64,000 nt of DNA, from contig NZ_JADPJH010000034.1 in assembly GCF_023073315.1 (NCBI RefSeq), forward strand, positions 595,811-659,810. The letters are read 5' to 3'. Origin of the DNA: Bradyrhizobium sp. 1. GTDB lineage: Bacteria; Pseudomonadota; Alphaproteobacteria; Rhizobiales; Xanthobacteraceae. The notes beneath the pieces are model-generated. The model saw nothing but the letters and a program-made list of their open reading frames with translations, had not been told where the DNA came from and ran no database searches. Below are positions 26,093 to 35,156 of this stretch, piece by piece; the stretch's first letter is position 1; each line of letters opens with the position of its first letter. The position numbers and the translations under genes are program-made.

Positions 26093-27709
26093 TTACTCCG
26101 CCGCGAGTTTCACGTCCGGCGCGGCCGCGCGGACTTCGGCGTCGACCTGGGCTTCGAACTTGGCGAAGTTCTTCTGGAACATGCCGACCAGCGCCCGGGC
26201 GGTCTTGTCGAACTCGTCCTTGTCCTTCCAGGTGTTGACCGGGTTGAGGATCTCGGCCGGCACGCCCGGCAGCGCGGTCGGAACCGCGAAGCCGAAATAT
26301 TTGTCGGTGCGGAATTCGACATTGCGCAAGCTGCCGTCGAGCGCCGCGGTGAGGAGCGCGCGCGTCACCTTGATCGGCATGCGTGAACCCGTGCCGTATT
26401 TGCCGCCGGTCCAGCCGGTGTTGACCAGCCAGCAATCGACATTGTGCTGGGCAATGAGGTCACGCAGCATATTGCCGTAGACGGAGGGGTCGAGCGGCAG
26501 GAAGGGCGAGCCGAAGCAGGTCGAGAATTCCGGCTGCGGCTCGTTGCCGAGACCGCGCTCAGTGCCGGCGACCTTGGCGGTGTAGCCGGAGAGGAAGTGA
26601 TACATCGCCTGCGCCGGCGAGAGTTTTGCAATCGGCGGCAGCACGCCAAAGGCGTCGGCGGCGAGCATCACCACGTTCTTCGGCTGCGGCGCGCGGCCGG
26701 TGCGCGAAGCGTTCGGGATGAACTCGAGCGGGTATGCAGAACGCGTGTTCTCGGTCTTGGAGCCGTCGTCGAAATCAACGATGCGGGTGTCTTCGTCGAG
26801 CACGCAGTTCTCGAGCACCGCGCCGAAGCGGGTCGAGGCGGCGTAAATCTCGGGCTCGGCTTCCTGCGAGAGCTTGATGCACTTGGCGTAGCAGCCGCCT
26901 TCGAAATTGAACACGCCGTTCGGGCCCCAGCCATGCTCGTCGTCGCCGATCAGCGTGCGGTTGGGATCGGCGGACAGCGTGGTCTTGCCGGTGCCGGACA
27001 GGCCAAAGAAGATCGCCGCGTCGCCCTTGGCACCGACATTGGCCGAGCAGTGCATCGGCATCACGCCGCGCTCGGGCAGATAATAGTTGAGCGTGGTGAA
27101 GACCGACTTCTTCATCTCACCGGCATAATAGGAGCCGGCGATCAGCACGATCTTGCGGGCGAAGTCGATCGCGACGACGTTCTCCGACTTGCAGCCGTGG
27201 CGCTTCGGATCGGCGCGGAAGCTCGGCATGTCGATGATGGTGAGCTCGGGCGTGAAGCTCGACAGCTCGACCGCCTCGGGGCGGATCAGAAGCGTGCGGA
27301 TGAACAGCGAATGCCAGGCGAGCTCGGTGAAGACGCGGGTCTTGATCCGGTAGGCCGGATCGGCGCCGCCATAGAGATCCTGCGCGAACAGGCTCTTGCC
27401 TTCGGCGTGCTTGAGGAAGTCCTGGTAGAGCGTCTCGAACTGCTCGGCGGTGATCGACTGGTTGCCGGCCCACCACATCTTCTTGTCGGTGGTGGCATCA
27501 CGCACCGTGAACTTGTCCTTGGGGCTGCGGCCGGTGAACTCGCCGGTGTCGGCGCAGAGCGCGCCATCGGCGGACAACACCGCCTCGCCCGCTGCGAGCG
27601 AGTATTGATAGAGTTGCGGCGCACCCAGATTCCAGTGAACCTGCTTGAGATTCTTTAAGCCGAATTTGTCGGCGCCGAAGGCACCGTTGCGCACGCCCGT
27701 CTCTTGCAC
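26093..27709 (-). CDS. pckA: phosphoenolpyruvate carboxykinase (ATP)
   Basis: A 538-residue enzyme converting oxaloacetate and ATP to PEP, CO2 and ADP, the entry step of gluconeogenesis. The kinase-1a loop GLSGTGKTTLSADPNR, kinase-2 GDDEHGWG and the adenine/oxaloacetate segments TGEFTGRSPKDKF and TGWTGGKYGTG are all present. The start is the GTG of VQETGVRNGAFG, which has a perfect AGGAGG box 7 bp upstream; the earlier ATG at 27736 overlaps that box. In rhizobia pckA is near chvI; here two genes intervene. Confidence 0.96.
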   Translation of the reverse strand: MQETGVRNGAFGADKFGLKNLKQVHWNLGAPQLYQYSLAAGEAVLSADGALCADTGEFTGRSPKDKFTVRDATTDKKMWWAGNQSITAEQFETLYQDFLKHAEGKSLFAQDLYGGADPAYRIKTRVFTELAWHSLFIRTLLIRPEAVELSSFTPELTIIDMPSFRADPKRHGCKSENVVAIDFARKIVLIAGSYYAGEMKKSVFTTLNYYLPERGVMPMHCSANVGAKGDAAIFFGLSGTGKTTLSADPNRTLIGDDEHGWGPNGVFNFEGGCYAKCIKLSQEAEPEIYAASTRFGAVLENCVLDEDTRIVDFDDGSKTENTRSAYPLEFIPNASRTGRAPQPKNVVMLAADAFGVLPPIAKLSPAQAMYHFLSGYTAKVAGTERGLGNEPQPEFSTCFGSPFLPLDPSVYGNMLRDLIAQHNVDCWLVNTGWTGGKYGTGSRMPIKVTRALLTAALDGSLRNVEFRTDKYFGFAVPTALPGVPAEILNPVNTWKDKDEFDKTARALVGMFQKNFAKFEAQVDAEVRAAAPDVKLAAE

Positions 27710-28010
27710 GAAAAATCCTCCTAGAACCCGCGACACTCAGCGCGACCTAACCTTGGCGCCATCGCGGTCACCGTGAATTACAGGCCGTCCGGCCTCGGCT
27801 GGACGACCTAATATCGGTGAACGCCGACGTTGCCAAGCTGATCCCTTAGGATTTGGTTTATTCAAGGACCACGCCAAACGTCGCGCATGTCAGCCCTGAG
27901 CAGGTGCATCAAAAAATCGCGGATGGTCGCGCAACCAAATGCGTGATTCAGCGTTTCCCAAGGTTACTTCGACTCCAGAGGTTGCTGCGACGCACAATCC
28001 TTCAGGCGGC
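27710..28010. other. gap between pckA and the CHAT gene
   Basis: About 300 bp holding the pckA promoter region (minus strand) and the 3' flank of the CHAT gene. I see no ORF with coding character and no strong palindrome, apart from a short GGCCGTCCGGCC-type hairpin near 27782. Confidence 0.4.
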
Positions 28011-30614
28011 TTATCGTACCTCGCCCTCGCCAATGAGCGCGAACGGCCCCCACATCGCAGGATAGGCGTTGCGCGGTGACGAGGTGTCGTCAACATAGGT
28101 TAACATCGCGCGGCGCAACGCTTCGGCACGACCGATTCCTGGTTCGTTTTTGAGCAAGGCGAAAGTCGAAATGGTCAAGCGGGTGGCAGCTTCCGAATCC
28201 ACCGCCCAATGCGAGACCAGCAGCGCGCGGGCGCCGGCGTAGAAGAACGCGCGCGCCAGCCCCGACAGCGCTTCGGCCCCGGGCTTGTCACCGGCGATGG
28301 TGTTGCAGGCCGACAGCACAACCCAATCCGCATTGAGCTTGAGCTGGGCGACTTCGCTCGCGGTCAAGAGGCCGTCGTCAAGCTCAGTGGGCTGATCGGG
28401 AATGGAGAGCGCAAGCGATGGCTCGCCCAGTCCCTTGACGTCGCCTGCCACGAGACCGTGGGTGGCAAAGTAAATGATGCCGTATTGAGCAAGCGCTGCA
28501 CGCTTGAGCGTCGTTTCGCTGGCATCGCGGCCGAGATGGATGTCGGCCTCGCCCGCACCGACGTCCTTGGCCACCGCGTTCAGCTCGTCCGCGGTGTCAG
28601 GCAATTGCGGCAGAGCTTTGGCAAGCTGCGCGCGATCGACGCCGGCACCGCGCCAGAAGTCGGTATAGGCAATCGTCGCGATGCTGCGTGCAGCGACCTT
28701 GCCGCTCGCGACACGACGATCGGCAGGCCCTTCGGCCGCGGGGTTGAACACGGGATCGCCAAAGCCGGTCATCGGCTTGACGCCTTGATCCCTGCGCGCA
28801 AAGGCACGCAGCGATTTCAGGCTGATCACCGACGGCAGCACCGAGACGGCGTGACGCCGCAGCAACCAGGCCGCGTTGCGATAGCCTTCGAGCTTGTCCG
28901 GGATCGCAGCTTGCGGCGTCTCCGTGACGAGCAGATGAAACGGCAATGCGGTCAGCGCGGCCGACGGCATCACCAAAAGGCTGCGCTTATCCTTTGTCAG
29001 CGCCTCGACCGGGCCCAGCAGCGCGATATAGAGCTCGTTGGCGAGCGCAAGGTCGAACAAGCCCGATTTGCCGGAGGCATCGCGGGCCTTGCCGACGTCG
29101 AGCCCTTTGCGGAACGCAGTCACCTTCTGCGCCAGCGCGTCCGCGCCGAGTGGAATCTCCTTCCAGTCGACGCCGTCGCGCGTGATCGCGATGACATAGC
29201 TCCGCTTGTCGACGACGGAATAGATCGTCATCGCTTCATCGGCCGACAACAGCGGCTGGATGTCCTTCACCGCCAGCGGCAACGGGTTGGAGAGCGAGGC
29301 ATAGTCGGGAAACTCGACCGCGAGCGTCTTCTGCAGGCCGGCGCGCTCGCTTGCGATTGCCGCGATCCGCGTGCGGCTGCGCTGCTCGGCCGCGACGTCG
29401 CGCTGCGCGGCCTGCTTCGACACCGCCGTGATGATCGCCTTGTCGAGCGCCTCGGCCTCGGCCGCGAGATCCTGGTCCTTGCGCACGAGCTCGGCGAGCC
29501 TGTCGCTGCCGGCCGCAAGCCGCACGGCGAGCTTGTTCACGGCGGACGCAGCGGAAGATTGCGTGCCCCGCTGGATCGCGGCCAGCGCTTCGTCGAGTGC
29601 CTTGTCGTCGGGCAGAAGATGCTGCTGCCGCGCGGAGAACAAAATCGGCAGCACCACACGTAATTGCGTGCGATCGCTGCGAAGCGTCCGTTCCGCCAGC
29701 GGCAGCGCATCGGCCGTGCGCCCGGAGACGAAGAGGAAATAGGCGAGATTGCTGGTCGAGGTCATCACGTCAGGATGATCCGGCCCAAGCGCACGCTCAC
29801 GGATCGCGAGAGCTCGGCGATAGAGCGGCTCGGCATCGGCATAGCGCTGCTGGTGCTCGTAGAGCCCGGCGAGATTGTTCAGCGAGCGCGCGACATCGGG
29901 ATGATCCGGCCCCAGCACCTTTTCGCGGATGGCGAGCGAGCGCCTGATCGGTGCCTCGGCATCCGCATCGCGGTTGAGGTCGCGGTCGACCTGCCCGATG
30001 TTGTTGAGGACCGTGGCGACCGCGGGATGCTCGGGCCCGCCGGCCTTCTGATAGATCGCCAGCGCGCGCTGGAACAGCGGTTCGGCCTCGGCCTGCCGTT
30101 CCTGCTTGACGTAGAGCGTGGCGAGATTGTTGAGGGCCCGGCCGACATCGGGATGCTCGCGCGACAGGCCCTTTTCGCTCACGGCCAGCGCACGCTTGAA
30201 CAGCGGCTCGGCTTCAGTGAGGCGGCCCTGCCGCTGATAGAGCGCGGCGAGATTGGTCAGTTCGGCCGAAATCAGCGGCGTTTCGAGACCGAACGATTTC
30301 TCCATCAGCGCGATGGCGCGCTTGTAGAGCGGCTCGGCCAGATCGTCGCGGCCCTGACCGGCATAGACCTGACCGAGGTTGTTGAGCGCGGCGGCAAGTT
30401 CGCGGCCGTTGTCCTTCTCCAGATTCGCGACCATCGCCTGTGCGAGCGGAAGCGCTTCCGAATACTTGCCGGCACTCATGAGCGCGTCGATCCGCGCGCT
30501 TTCCGCGGCAAGACCTTTCTGAGCAAGACCTTTCTGGGCAAGACCGGGGGTGGCAAGCGATACGGTGATCGCGAGCGCCAAACCCGCAACCAGCATCAAG
30601 CAACGGCGTGTCAT
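28011..30614 (-). CDS. TPR-CHAT putative caspase-like peptidase
   Basis: An 867-residue secreted or membrane-anchored protein. A signal-like segment (CLMLVAGLALAITVSLATPG) is followed by a duplicated LAQKG pair. Then come about seven kinesin-light-chain-type TPRs of 42 residues (about 45-330; recurring LNNLA..Y and GPDHPDV). The C-terminal CHAT domain (about 570-865) has both dyad residues, His719 in YFATHGLVAGD and Cys770 in VVLSACNTIAGD, so it should be active. The ATG at 30614 has a GAGAGGG ribosome-binding site and the TTG at 30632 is rejected. CHAT peptidases are caspase relatives; the target here is unknown. Confidence 0.88.
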   Translation of the reverse strand: MTRRCLMLVAGLALAITVSLATPGLAQKGLAQKGLAAESARIDALMSAGKYSEALPLAQAMVANLEKDNGRELAAALNNLGQVYAGQGRDDLAEPLYKRAIALMEKSFGLETPLISAELTNLAALYQRQGRLTEAEPLFKRALAVSEKGLSREHPDVGRALNNLATLYVKQERQAEAEPLFQRALAIYQKAGGPEHPAVATVLNNIGQVDRDLNRDADAEAPIRRSLAIREKVLGPDHPDVARSLNNLAGLYEHQQRYADAEPLYRRALAIRERALGPDHPDVMTSTSNLAYFLFVSGRTADALPLAERTLRSDRTQLRVVLPILFSARQQHLLPDDKALDEALAAIQRGTQSSAASAVNKLAVRLAAGSDRLAELVRKDQDLAAEAEALDKAIITAVSKQAAQRDVAAEQRSRTRIAAIASERAGLQKTLAVEFPDYASLSNPLPLAVKDIQPLLSADEAMTIYSVVDKRSYVIAITRDGVDWKEIPLGADALAQKVTAFRKGLDVGKARDASGKSGLFDLALANELYIALLGPVEALTKDKRSLLVMPSAALTALPFHLLVTETPQAAIPDKLEGYRNAAWLLRRHAVSVLPSVISLKSLRAFARRDQGVKPMTGFGDPVFNPAAEGPADRRVASGKVAARSIATIAYTDFWRGAGVDRAQLAKALPQLPDTADELNAVAKDVGAGEADIHLGRDASETTLKRAALAQYGIIYFATHGLVAGDVKGLGEPSLALSIPDQPTELDDGLLTASEVAQLKLNADWVVLSACNTIAGDKPGAEALSGLARAFFYAGARALLVSHWAVDSEAATRLTISTFALLKNEPGIGRAEALRRAMLTYVDDTSSPRNAYPAMWGPFALIGEGEVR

Positions 30615-30694
30615 GAACCCTCTCGCTGCCAACCTCGAACCATTACGGTGTTGGGTCGCAGCGATGGGGAGCAGCGTTCAAATTGTTGCGCGCT

Positions 30695-30751
30695 AAAGCA
30701 TGATCCGGAAAAGTGCGAAGCGGTTTTCCGAAAAGATCATGCGCAAACAAC
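30695..30751. repeat. 57-bp dispersed repeat, copy 1
   Basis: A 57-bp element starting TAAAGCATGATCCGGAAAAG, with inner palindromic CCGGAAAA/TTTTCCG and GATC arms. It matches the reverse complement of 32576-32632 at 53 of 57 positions. It lies between hugZ and the CHAT gene. It resembles repeats widespread in Rhizobiales (from memory). Confidence 0.75.
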
Positions 30752-30757
30752 AACCTA

Positions 30758-30796
30758 AAGCGCGATGACGATTCATCCCAATCTCATCGCGCTTTA
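30758..30796 (-). terminator. hairpin over the HugZ-like stop codon
   Basis: A perfect 12-bp inverted repeat AAAGCGCGATGA / TCATCGCGCTTT (30758-30769 and 30784-30795) that includes the stop codon of the minus-strand HugZ-like gene. T-rich sequence (TTTAGGTTGTTGTTTG) follows on that strand. It may terminate that gene; it is adjacent to the dispersed repeat. Confidence 0.5.
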
Positions 30797-31528
30797 CTCC
30801 ACCTTCGCACGCGCCTCGCCCACGAGGCGAACCAGCATCTTGCGCAGCGTCGTGCCGTCGGTCACCCGCTCCGGAAAGTCCAGCCGCAGCGCGGTCTGGC
30901 CGTCCTGCATGTCGATGCCCTCCGGGTCGCAGCCGGTGCAGCGCCAGTCGCCTACGGCCGCGCCGAGCAGCCTGGTTGCGTAGAGGCCCATGGCATCGCG
31001 GTGGTCGGCATTCATGTGCTCCACGGCCCCCTCCTCGGCCGCCAGCAGGTCCTCGGCACCGGCAAGGTCGGTCAGGAACTGCCCGGGCTTGAGATCGACG
31101 ATGCGGCCGAAACCCGCGACCAGATGGGTTCCCGTGGGCCGGATCCTGAAGAACGAAAAATCCTTAAATGAAACAAAGGCTTCCGCCGACGGATGGGCAT
31201 TGAGATACCTCCGTTGGAGCAGATCTTTCTCGGCGTCGGCCTGTTCCGCCCGGCCAGACAGCATGATCCGGGCGCCTTCCAGCGGGTCGCCGGCGGCGCG
31301 CTCGTCCAGCATCAGGGAGACCCGGCTATCCGCCAGGATATTCCTGGTGTGCACGGCCAGCCCTGAAATGAGCAGGATGGGCGAGCCATCCGGGTGGCTG
31401 GCCAGATTGACCAGGGAACAATAGGGATCGCCGGAGCCTGCCATCAATGTTGCGAGAGCGCCCTGCCGCGACCGCCGCAGCAGCGATTTGGCGAGCTTTC
31501 CGGGATCGAAATCGGGGATCGGTTGCAT
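30794..31528 (-). CDS. HugZ-like / pyridoxamine oxidase-fold protein
   Basis: A 244-residue protein with an N-terminal split-barrel FMN-type domain (about 10-150; GALATLMAGSGDPYCSLVNL, PILLISGLAVHTRNILADSR) and a C-terminal DUF2470 domain (about 165-240; EEGAVEHMNADHRDAMGLYA). This two-domain plan is that of HugZ heme-degrading proteins and plant GluTR-binding relatives. HugZ opens heme and releases iron. No heme-uptake genes are near, so heme use is inferred from family. The frame extends to a TTG at 31555; ATG 31528 is preferred. Confidence 0.8.
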   Translation of the reverse strand: MQPIPDFDPGKLAKSLLRRSRQGALATLMAGSGDPYCSLVNLASHPDGSPILLISGLAVHTRNILADSRVSLMLDERAAGDPLEGARIMLSGRAEQADAEKDLLQRRYLNAHPSAEAFVSFKDFSFFRIRPTGTHLVAGFGRIVDLKPGQFLTDLAGAEDLLAAEEGAVEHMNADHRDAMGLYATRLLGAAVGDWRCTGCDPEGIDMQDGQTALRLDFPERVTDGTTLRKMLVRLVGEARAKVE

Positions 31529-31765
31529 CGGCTTTCTCGGTTCAGGTGGTTGCAAGAGGGGCCTTATTTCGGGTAAACGGGGGTCTGGTTATGGGTCGAG
31601 ATGCGGCGAATCTGCTGCCTTTCGTGGAACTTGGTCACACTTCAGCCCAGCTTGCATTGCTCGGTGACAAGGTTCGAACGCCAATTCGGCACCCATGTAT
31701 GCGGCGCATCACTGGATTGCTCGCCGTTTAAGCCACGATCCAAACGGAAAGCAGAAAGCAGGCTC

Positions 31766-32467
31766 ATGCCCACAATCGCTTTGGTCGACGACGACCGCAA
31801 CATTCTCACATCCGTCTCGATCGCGCTGGAAGCCGAAGGCTATCGCATCATGACCTACACCGACGGCGCCTCCGCGCTTGACGGTTTCCGCACCACCCAG
31901 CCCGATCTCGCCATCCTCGACATCAAGATGCCGCGCATGGACGGCATGGAAACGCTGCGCCGTCTCAGGCAGAAGTCCGATCTGCCGGTGATCTTCCTGA
32001 CCTCCAAGGATGAAGAGATCGACGAGCTGTTCGGCCTCAAGATGGGCGCCGACGATTTCATCCGCAAACCGTTCTCGCAGCGCCTGCTGGTCGAGCGCGT
32101 CAAGGCCGTGCTGCGCCGCTCGGCGCCGAAGGACCCGACCGTTACACCGAAGGAGAACGACGCCAAGGCGCTCGACCGCGGCCTGCTGCGCATGGATCCG
32201 GAACGCCATACCTGCACCTGGAAGAACGAGCCTGTCACCCTGACCGTCACCGAATTCCTGATCCTGCAGGCGCTGGCGACCCGGCCCGGCGTGGTGAAGA
32301 GCCGCAACGCGCTGATGGACGCCGCCTATGACGACCAGGTCTATGTCGACGACCGCACCATCGACAGCCACATCAAGCGGCTGCGCAAGAAGTTCAAGGT
32401 GACGGACAACGAGTTCGAGATGATCGAGACGCTCTACGGCGTCGGCTACCGCTTCAAGGAAGCCTGA
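31766..32467 (+). CDS. chvI: response regulator ChvI
   Basis: A 233-residue OmpR-family regulator. The receiver domain starts PTIALVDDDRNILTS with the acidic pair Asp8-Asp9; the phosphorylated residue is Asp52 in LAILDIKMPRMDG and the conserved Lys is in FIRKPFS. The C-terminal winged helix includes VYVDDRTIDSHIKRLRKKF, the recognition helix typical of ChvI. With ChvG it governs envelope, acid and exopolysaccharide responses in rhizobia. The ATG at 31766 replaces an upstream start in noncoding sequence. chvG begins about 210 bp later, after a dispersed repeat. Confidence 0.94.
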   Translation: MPTIALVDDDRNILTSVSIALEAEGYRIMTYTDGASALDGFRTTQPDLAILDIKMPRMDGMETLRRLRQKSDLPVIFLTSKDEEIDELFGLKMGADDFIRKPFSQRLLVERVKAVLRRSAPKDPTVTPKENDAKALDRGLLRMDPERHTCTWKNEPVTLTVTEFLILQALATRPGVVKSRNALMDAAYDDQVYVDDRTIDSHIKRLRKKFKVTDNEFEMIETLYGVGYRFKEA

Positions 32468-32575
32468 GGCGCCTTCGCGAAAGTCGCCTTCACGAAAGAC
32501 TGAGAGCATCGCCGGTTCTGATTCCATCACGACCGGGATGGCTCCAAAGCACGATCGTCATCGCGCTTTGGATGA

Positions 32576-32632
32576 TTGTTTGAGCATGATCTTTTCGGAA
32601 AACCGCTGCACATTTTTCCGGATCATGCTTTA
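32576..32632. repeat. 57-bp dispersed repeat, copy 2 (inverted)
   Basis: Inverted partner of 30695-30751 (53/57 identical), located between chvI and chvG. An AAAGC..GCTTT short inverted pair (32551-32570) adjoins it, as in copy 1. Confidence 0.75.
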
Positions 32633-32680
32633 GGATGCGGGGACCCTTTCGCACGAGCTGTCCTAACGCGGGCGTGAGCA

Positions 32681-34471
32681 TTGCTTGACCGAACGCAGCC
32701 TGACGAGAACGAGAACGCCGAGGACAATGCCTCCCACGGCGCATCGGATCATGAGGACAAGCCGGTCAAGCAAGGCTGGAAGCCGCTGAACTGGCTCAAG
32801 CGCGCCGGGCAGTTCTTCTTCGCGCTGTCCTTCTCGAGCCTGACCCGCCGCATCGTCTCGCTCAACCTCGCGGGCCTGGTCGCACTGGTCGCGAGCATCC
32901 TGTATCTGTCGCAGTTCCGCGCCGGCCTGATCGACGCGCGCGCGCAGAGCCTGCTGGTGCAGGCCGAGATCATCGCGGGCGCGATCGCGGCCTCCGCGAC
33001 CGTGCAGACCAACGCGATCACCATCGACCCCGACCGCCTGCTCGACCTCAAGACCGGCGACAGCTATGGCGGGACGGACGATTCGCTCGATTTCCCGATC
33101 AATCCGGAGCGCGTGGCGCCGGTGCTGCGCACGCTGATCTCGCCGACCAAGACCCGCGCGCGGATCTTCGATCCCAACGGGACGCTGCTGCTCGACAGCC
33201 GCGACCTCGACAACGTGCTGACTTTCCCGCTGCCGCCGCCGTCGCTGAAGCCGGGCTTTGTCGAGCGCGGCCTGGTCGCGGTCCGCACCTGGCTGAACCG
33301 CGGCGATCTGCCGCTCTATCGCGAGCTCGGGCGCGAGAACGGCAACGGCTATGCGGAAGTGGGCGATGCGCTCCAGGGCCAGAAGCGCTCGATGGTGCGG
33401 GTCAATTCACGCGGTGAGGTGATCGTCTCCGTCGCGGTCCCCGTGCTGCGCTCGCGCGCCATCCGCGGCGCATTGATGCTGTCGACCCAGGGCGACGAAA
33501 TCGACCAGATGGTGACGGCAGAGCGCCTCGCCATCCTGAAGGTCGGCGGCGTCGCCGCCGCGGTCATGATCATGCTGTCGCTGCTGCTTGCAAGCACGAT
33601 CGCGGGTCCGGTGCGACGGCTCGCCGACAGCGCCGAGCGCGTCCGCCGCCGCATCAAGACCCGCGTCGAGATCCCCGACTTCACCCGCCGCCGCGACGAG
33701 ATCGGGCATCTGTCCGGCGCGCTGCGCGACATGACCAATGCGCTCTACAGCCGCATCGAGGCGATCGAGATGTTCGCCGCCGACGTTGCCCACGAGCTGA
33801 AGAACCCGCTGACCTCGCTGCGCTCCGCGGTCGAGACCTTGCCGCTGGCGCGCAACGAGAACAGCCGCGCGCGCCTGCTCGAAGTGATCGAGCACGACGT
33901 CAAGCGGCTCGACCGGCTGATCACGGACATCTCCGACGCGAGCCGGCTCGATGCCGAGCTGCAACGGCAGGACGCCGTCCCGGTCGATCTGCGCCGCCTG
34001 CTGGGCACGTTGGTCTCGGTCGCGAACGAGACCAAGCTCGGCCACGACGTCGCGGTGGAGGCGCGCTTCGAGGGGCGCGGGGCGACCGACGCGTTCGCCG
34101 TGACCGGTCACGATTCACGGTTGGGACAGGTGGTCTCCAACCTGCTTTCCAACGCGCAATCCTTCTCGGAAGCCGGCAGCAAGGTGCGCCTCGTCTGCCG
34201 CCGCGTGCGCGGAGAAATCGAGATCGTGGTCGACGACGACGGTCCCGGGATCCGCGATGACGCGCTGGATCGCATCTTCGAGCGCTTCTACACCGACCGT
34301 CCGCATCAGGGCTTTGGCCAGAACTCCGGCCTCGGGCTTTCAATCTCCAAGCAGATCGTCGATGCCCATGGCGGCCGCATCTGGGCCGAGAACCGCGCTG
34401 GGCCCCCGGACGACGAGGGCGTCCCGACGGTATCAGGCGCGCGCTTCGTGGTGAGGCTGCCGGCGCTATGA
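32681..34471 (+). CDS. chvG: sensor histidine kinase ChvG
   Basis: A 596-residue membrane sensor kinase. After an acidic N-terminus come a first membrane helix (about 63-85), a periplasmic sensor (about 86-280), and a second helix (about 285-310). These are followed by HAMP, the dimerisation domain with phospho-acceptor His371 in DVAHELKNPLTSLRSAVETL, and the ATPase domain with GQVVSNLLSNAQ (N box), DDDGPGI (G1) and GLGLSISK (G2). It acts on ChvI. The first in-frame start is a TTG at 32681 with a weak ribosome-binding site, so the start is uncertain. It overlaps hprK by 4 bases. Confidence 0.94.
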   Translation: MLDRTQPDENENAEDNASHGASDHEDKPVKQGWKPLNWLKRAGQFFFALSFSSLTRRIVSLNLAGLVALVASILYLSQFRAGLIDARAQSLLVQAEIIAGAIAASATVQTNAITIDPDRLLDLKTGDSYGGTDDSLDFPINPERVAPVLRTLISPTKTRARIFDPNGTLLLDSRDLDNVLTFPLPPPSLKPGFVERGLVAVRTWLNRGDLPLYRELGRENGNGYAEVGDALQGQKRSMVRVNSRGEVIVSVAVPVLRSRAIRGALMLSTQGDEIDQMVTAERLAILKVGGVAAAVMIMLSLLLASTIAGPVRRLADSAERVRRRIKTRVEIPDFTRRRDEIGHLSGALRDMTNALYSRIEAIEMFAADVAHELKNPLTSLRSAVETLPLARNENSRARLLEVIEHDVKRLDRLITDISDASRLDAELQRQDAVPVDLRRLLGTLVSVANETKLGHDVAVEARFEGRGATDAFAVTGHDSRLGQVVSNLLSNAQSFSEAGSKVRLVCRRVRGEIEIVVDDDGPGIRDDALDRIFERFYTDRPHQGFGQNSGLGLSISKQIVDAHGGRIWAENRAGPPDDEGVPTVSGARFVVRLPAL

Positions 34472-35022
34472 GCCAAAGCAGCCTGAACGAAGGCAGCTTG
34501 AACGACGGCGGGCCCAGTGTGCACGCCTCCGCGGTCAAGGTCGGACAAATCGCAGTGCTGATCCGCGGTCCCTCGGGCTCCGGCAAGTCGCGTCTTGCCT
34601 TCGATTTGATCATGGCGGGGCGGTCAGGAATGGTCGAAAGGGCCGTTCTGGTTGGTGACGACCGTGTCCATCTGGCGACAGTCGGCGATGAAATTGAGGT
34701 CCGCCCTGCGCCCGTGTTGGCCGGCCTGATCGAGATTCGCGGCCTCGGAATCCGCCGCTGCGACTTTGCGGAGCATGCGACCGTCGGTCTCGTGGTCGAT
34801 CTGGACGCCGCGGACGCCGAACGGCTGCCGCCGGCCGAATCCCTGAAAACATGCATTTTAGGTGTCGAAATACCGCGAATCCCTGTTAGCCGCGACTATT
34901 CGCCCCTCCCACTGGTTGTCGCGGCCTTGACCACTACCAAGAGTTCATCTTCCCTTAACCCTTCAGGCGATTGTTTGAAGGGAAATGGTAACCATATGAA
35001 GCCCACTATCGCGACCGAATAG
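34468..35022 (+). CDS. hprK: short HPr kinase/phosphorylase
   Basis: A 184-residue protein corresponding only to the C-terminal catalytic domain of HprK, the usual form in alphaproteobacteria. Walker A is GPSGSGKSRLAFDL (about 34-47). The family segment GLIEIRGLGIRR (about 86-97) is present. It phosphorylates HPr on the regulatory serine. ATGA overlap with chvG implies co-translation. The last 25 residues (Ser-rich, ending MKPTIATE) go beyond the usual end and may be a lineage-specific tail. Confidence 0.9.
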   Translation: MSQSSLNEGSLNDGGPSVHASAVKVGQIAVLIRGPSGSGKSRLAFDLIMAGRSGMVERAVLVGDDRVHLATVGDEIEVRPAPVLAGLIEIRGLGIRRCDFAEHATVGLVVDLDAADAERLPPAESLKTCILGVEIPRIPVSRDYSPLPLVVAALTTTKSSSSLNPSGDCLKGNGNHMKPTIATE

Positions 35023-35156
35023 ACCGGCGCAGCTCCCCTCATCCATCCGTCTAGATTCAGGGAGATACGCAACATCCCCTCTTGCGCGGGGGCTCTGGAT
35101 GGTCAAAGTGGCGCGTTCGTGCGGTGCACCAAAAGCGCCCGCGAGGAGTTTTTCCG

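Noticed and set aside
28011..31528. CHAT-HugZ as a type III CRISPR (Craspase) or other defence island
   Set aside because: No Cas7-11, gRAMP, sigma factor or nuclease genes are nearby, the CHAT protein has its own TPRs and a signal-like start, and the surroundings are housekeeping genes.
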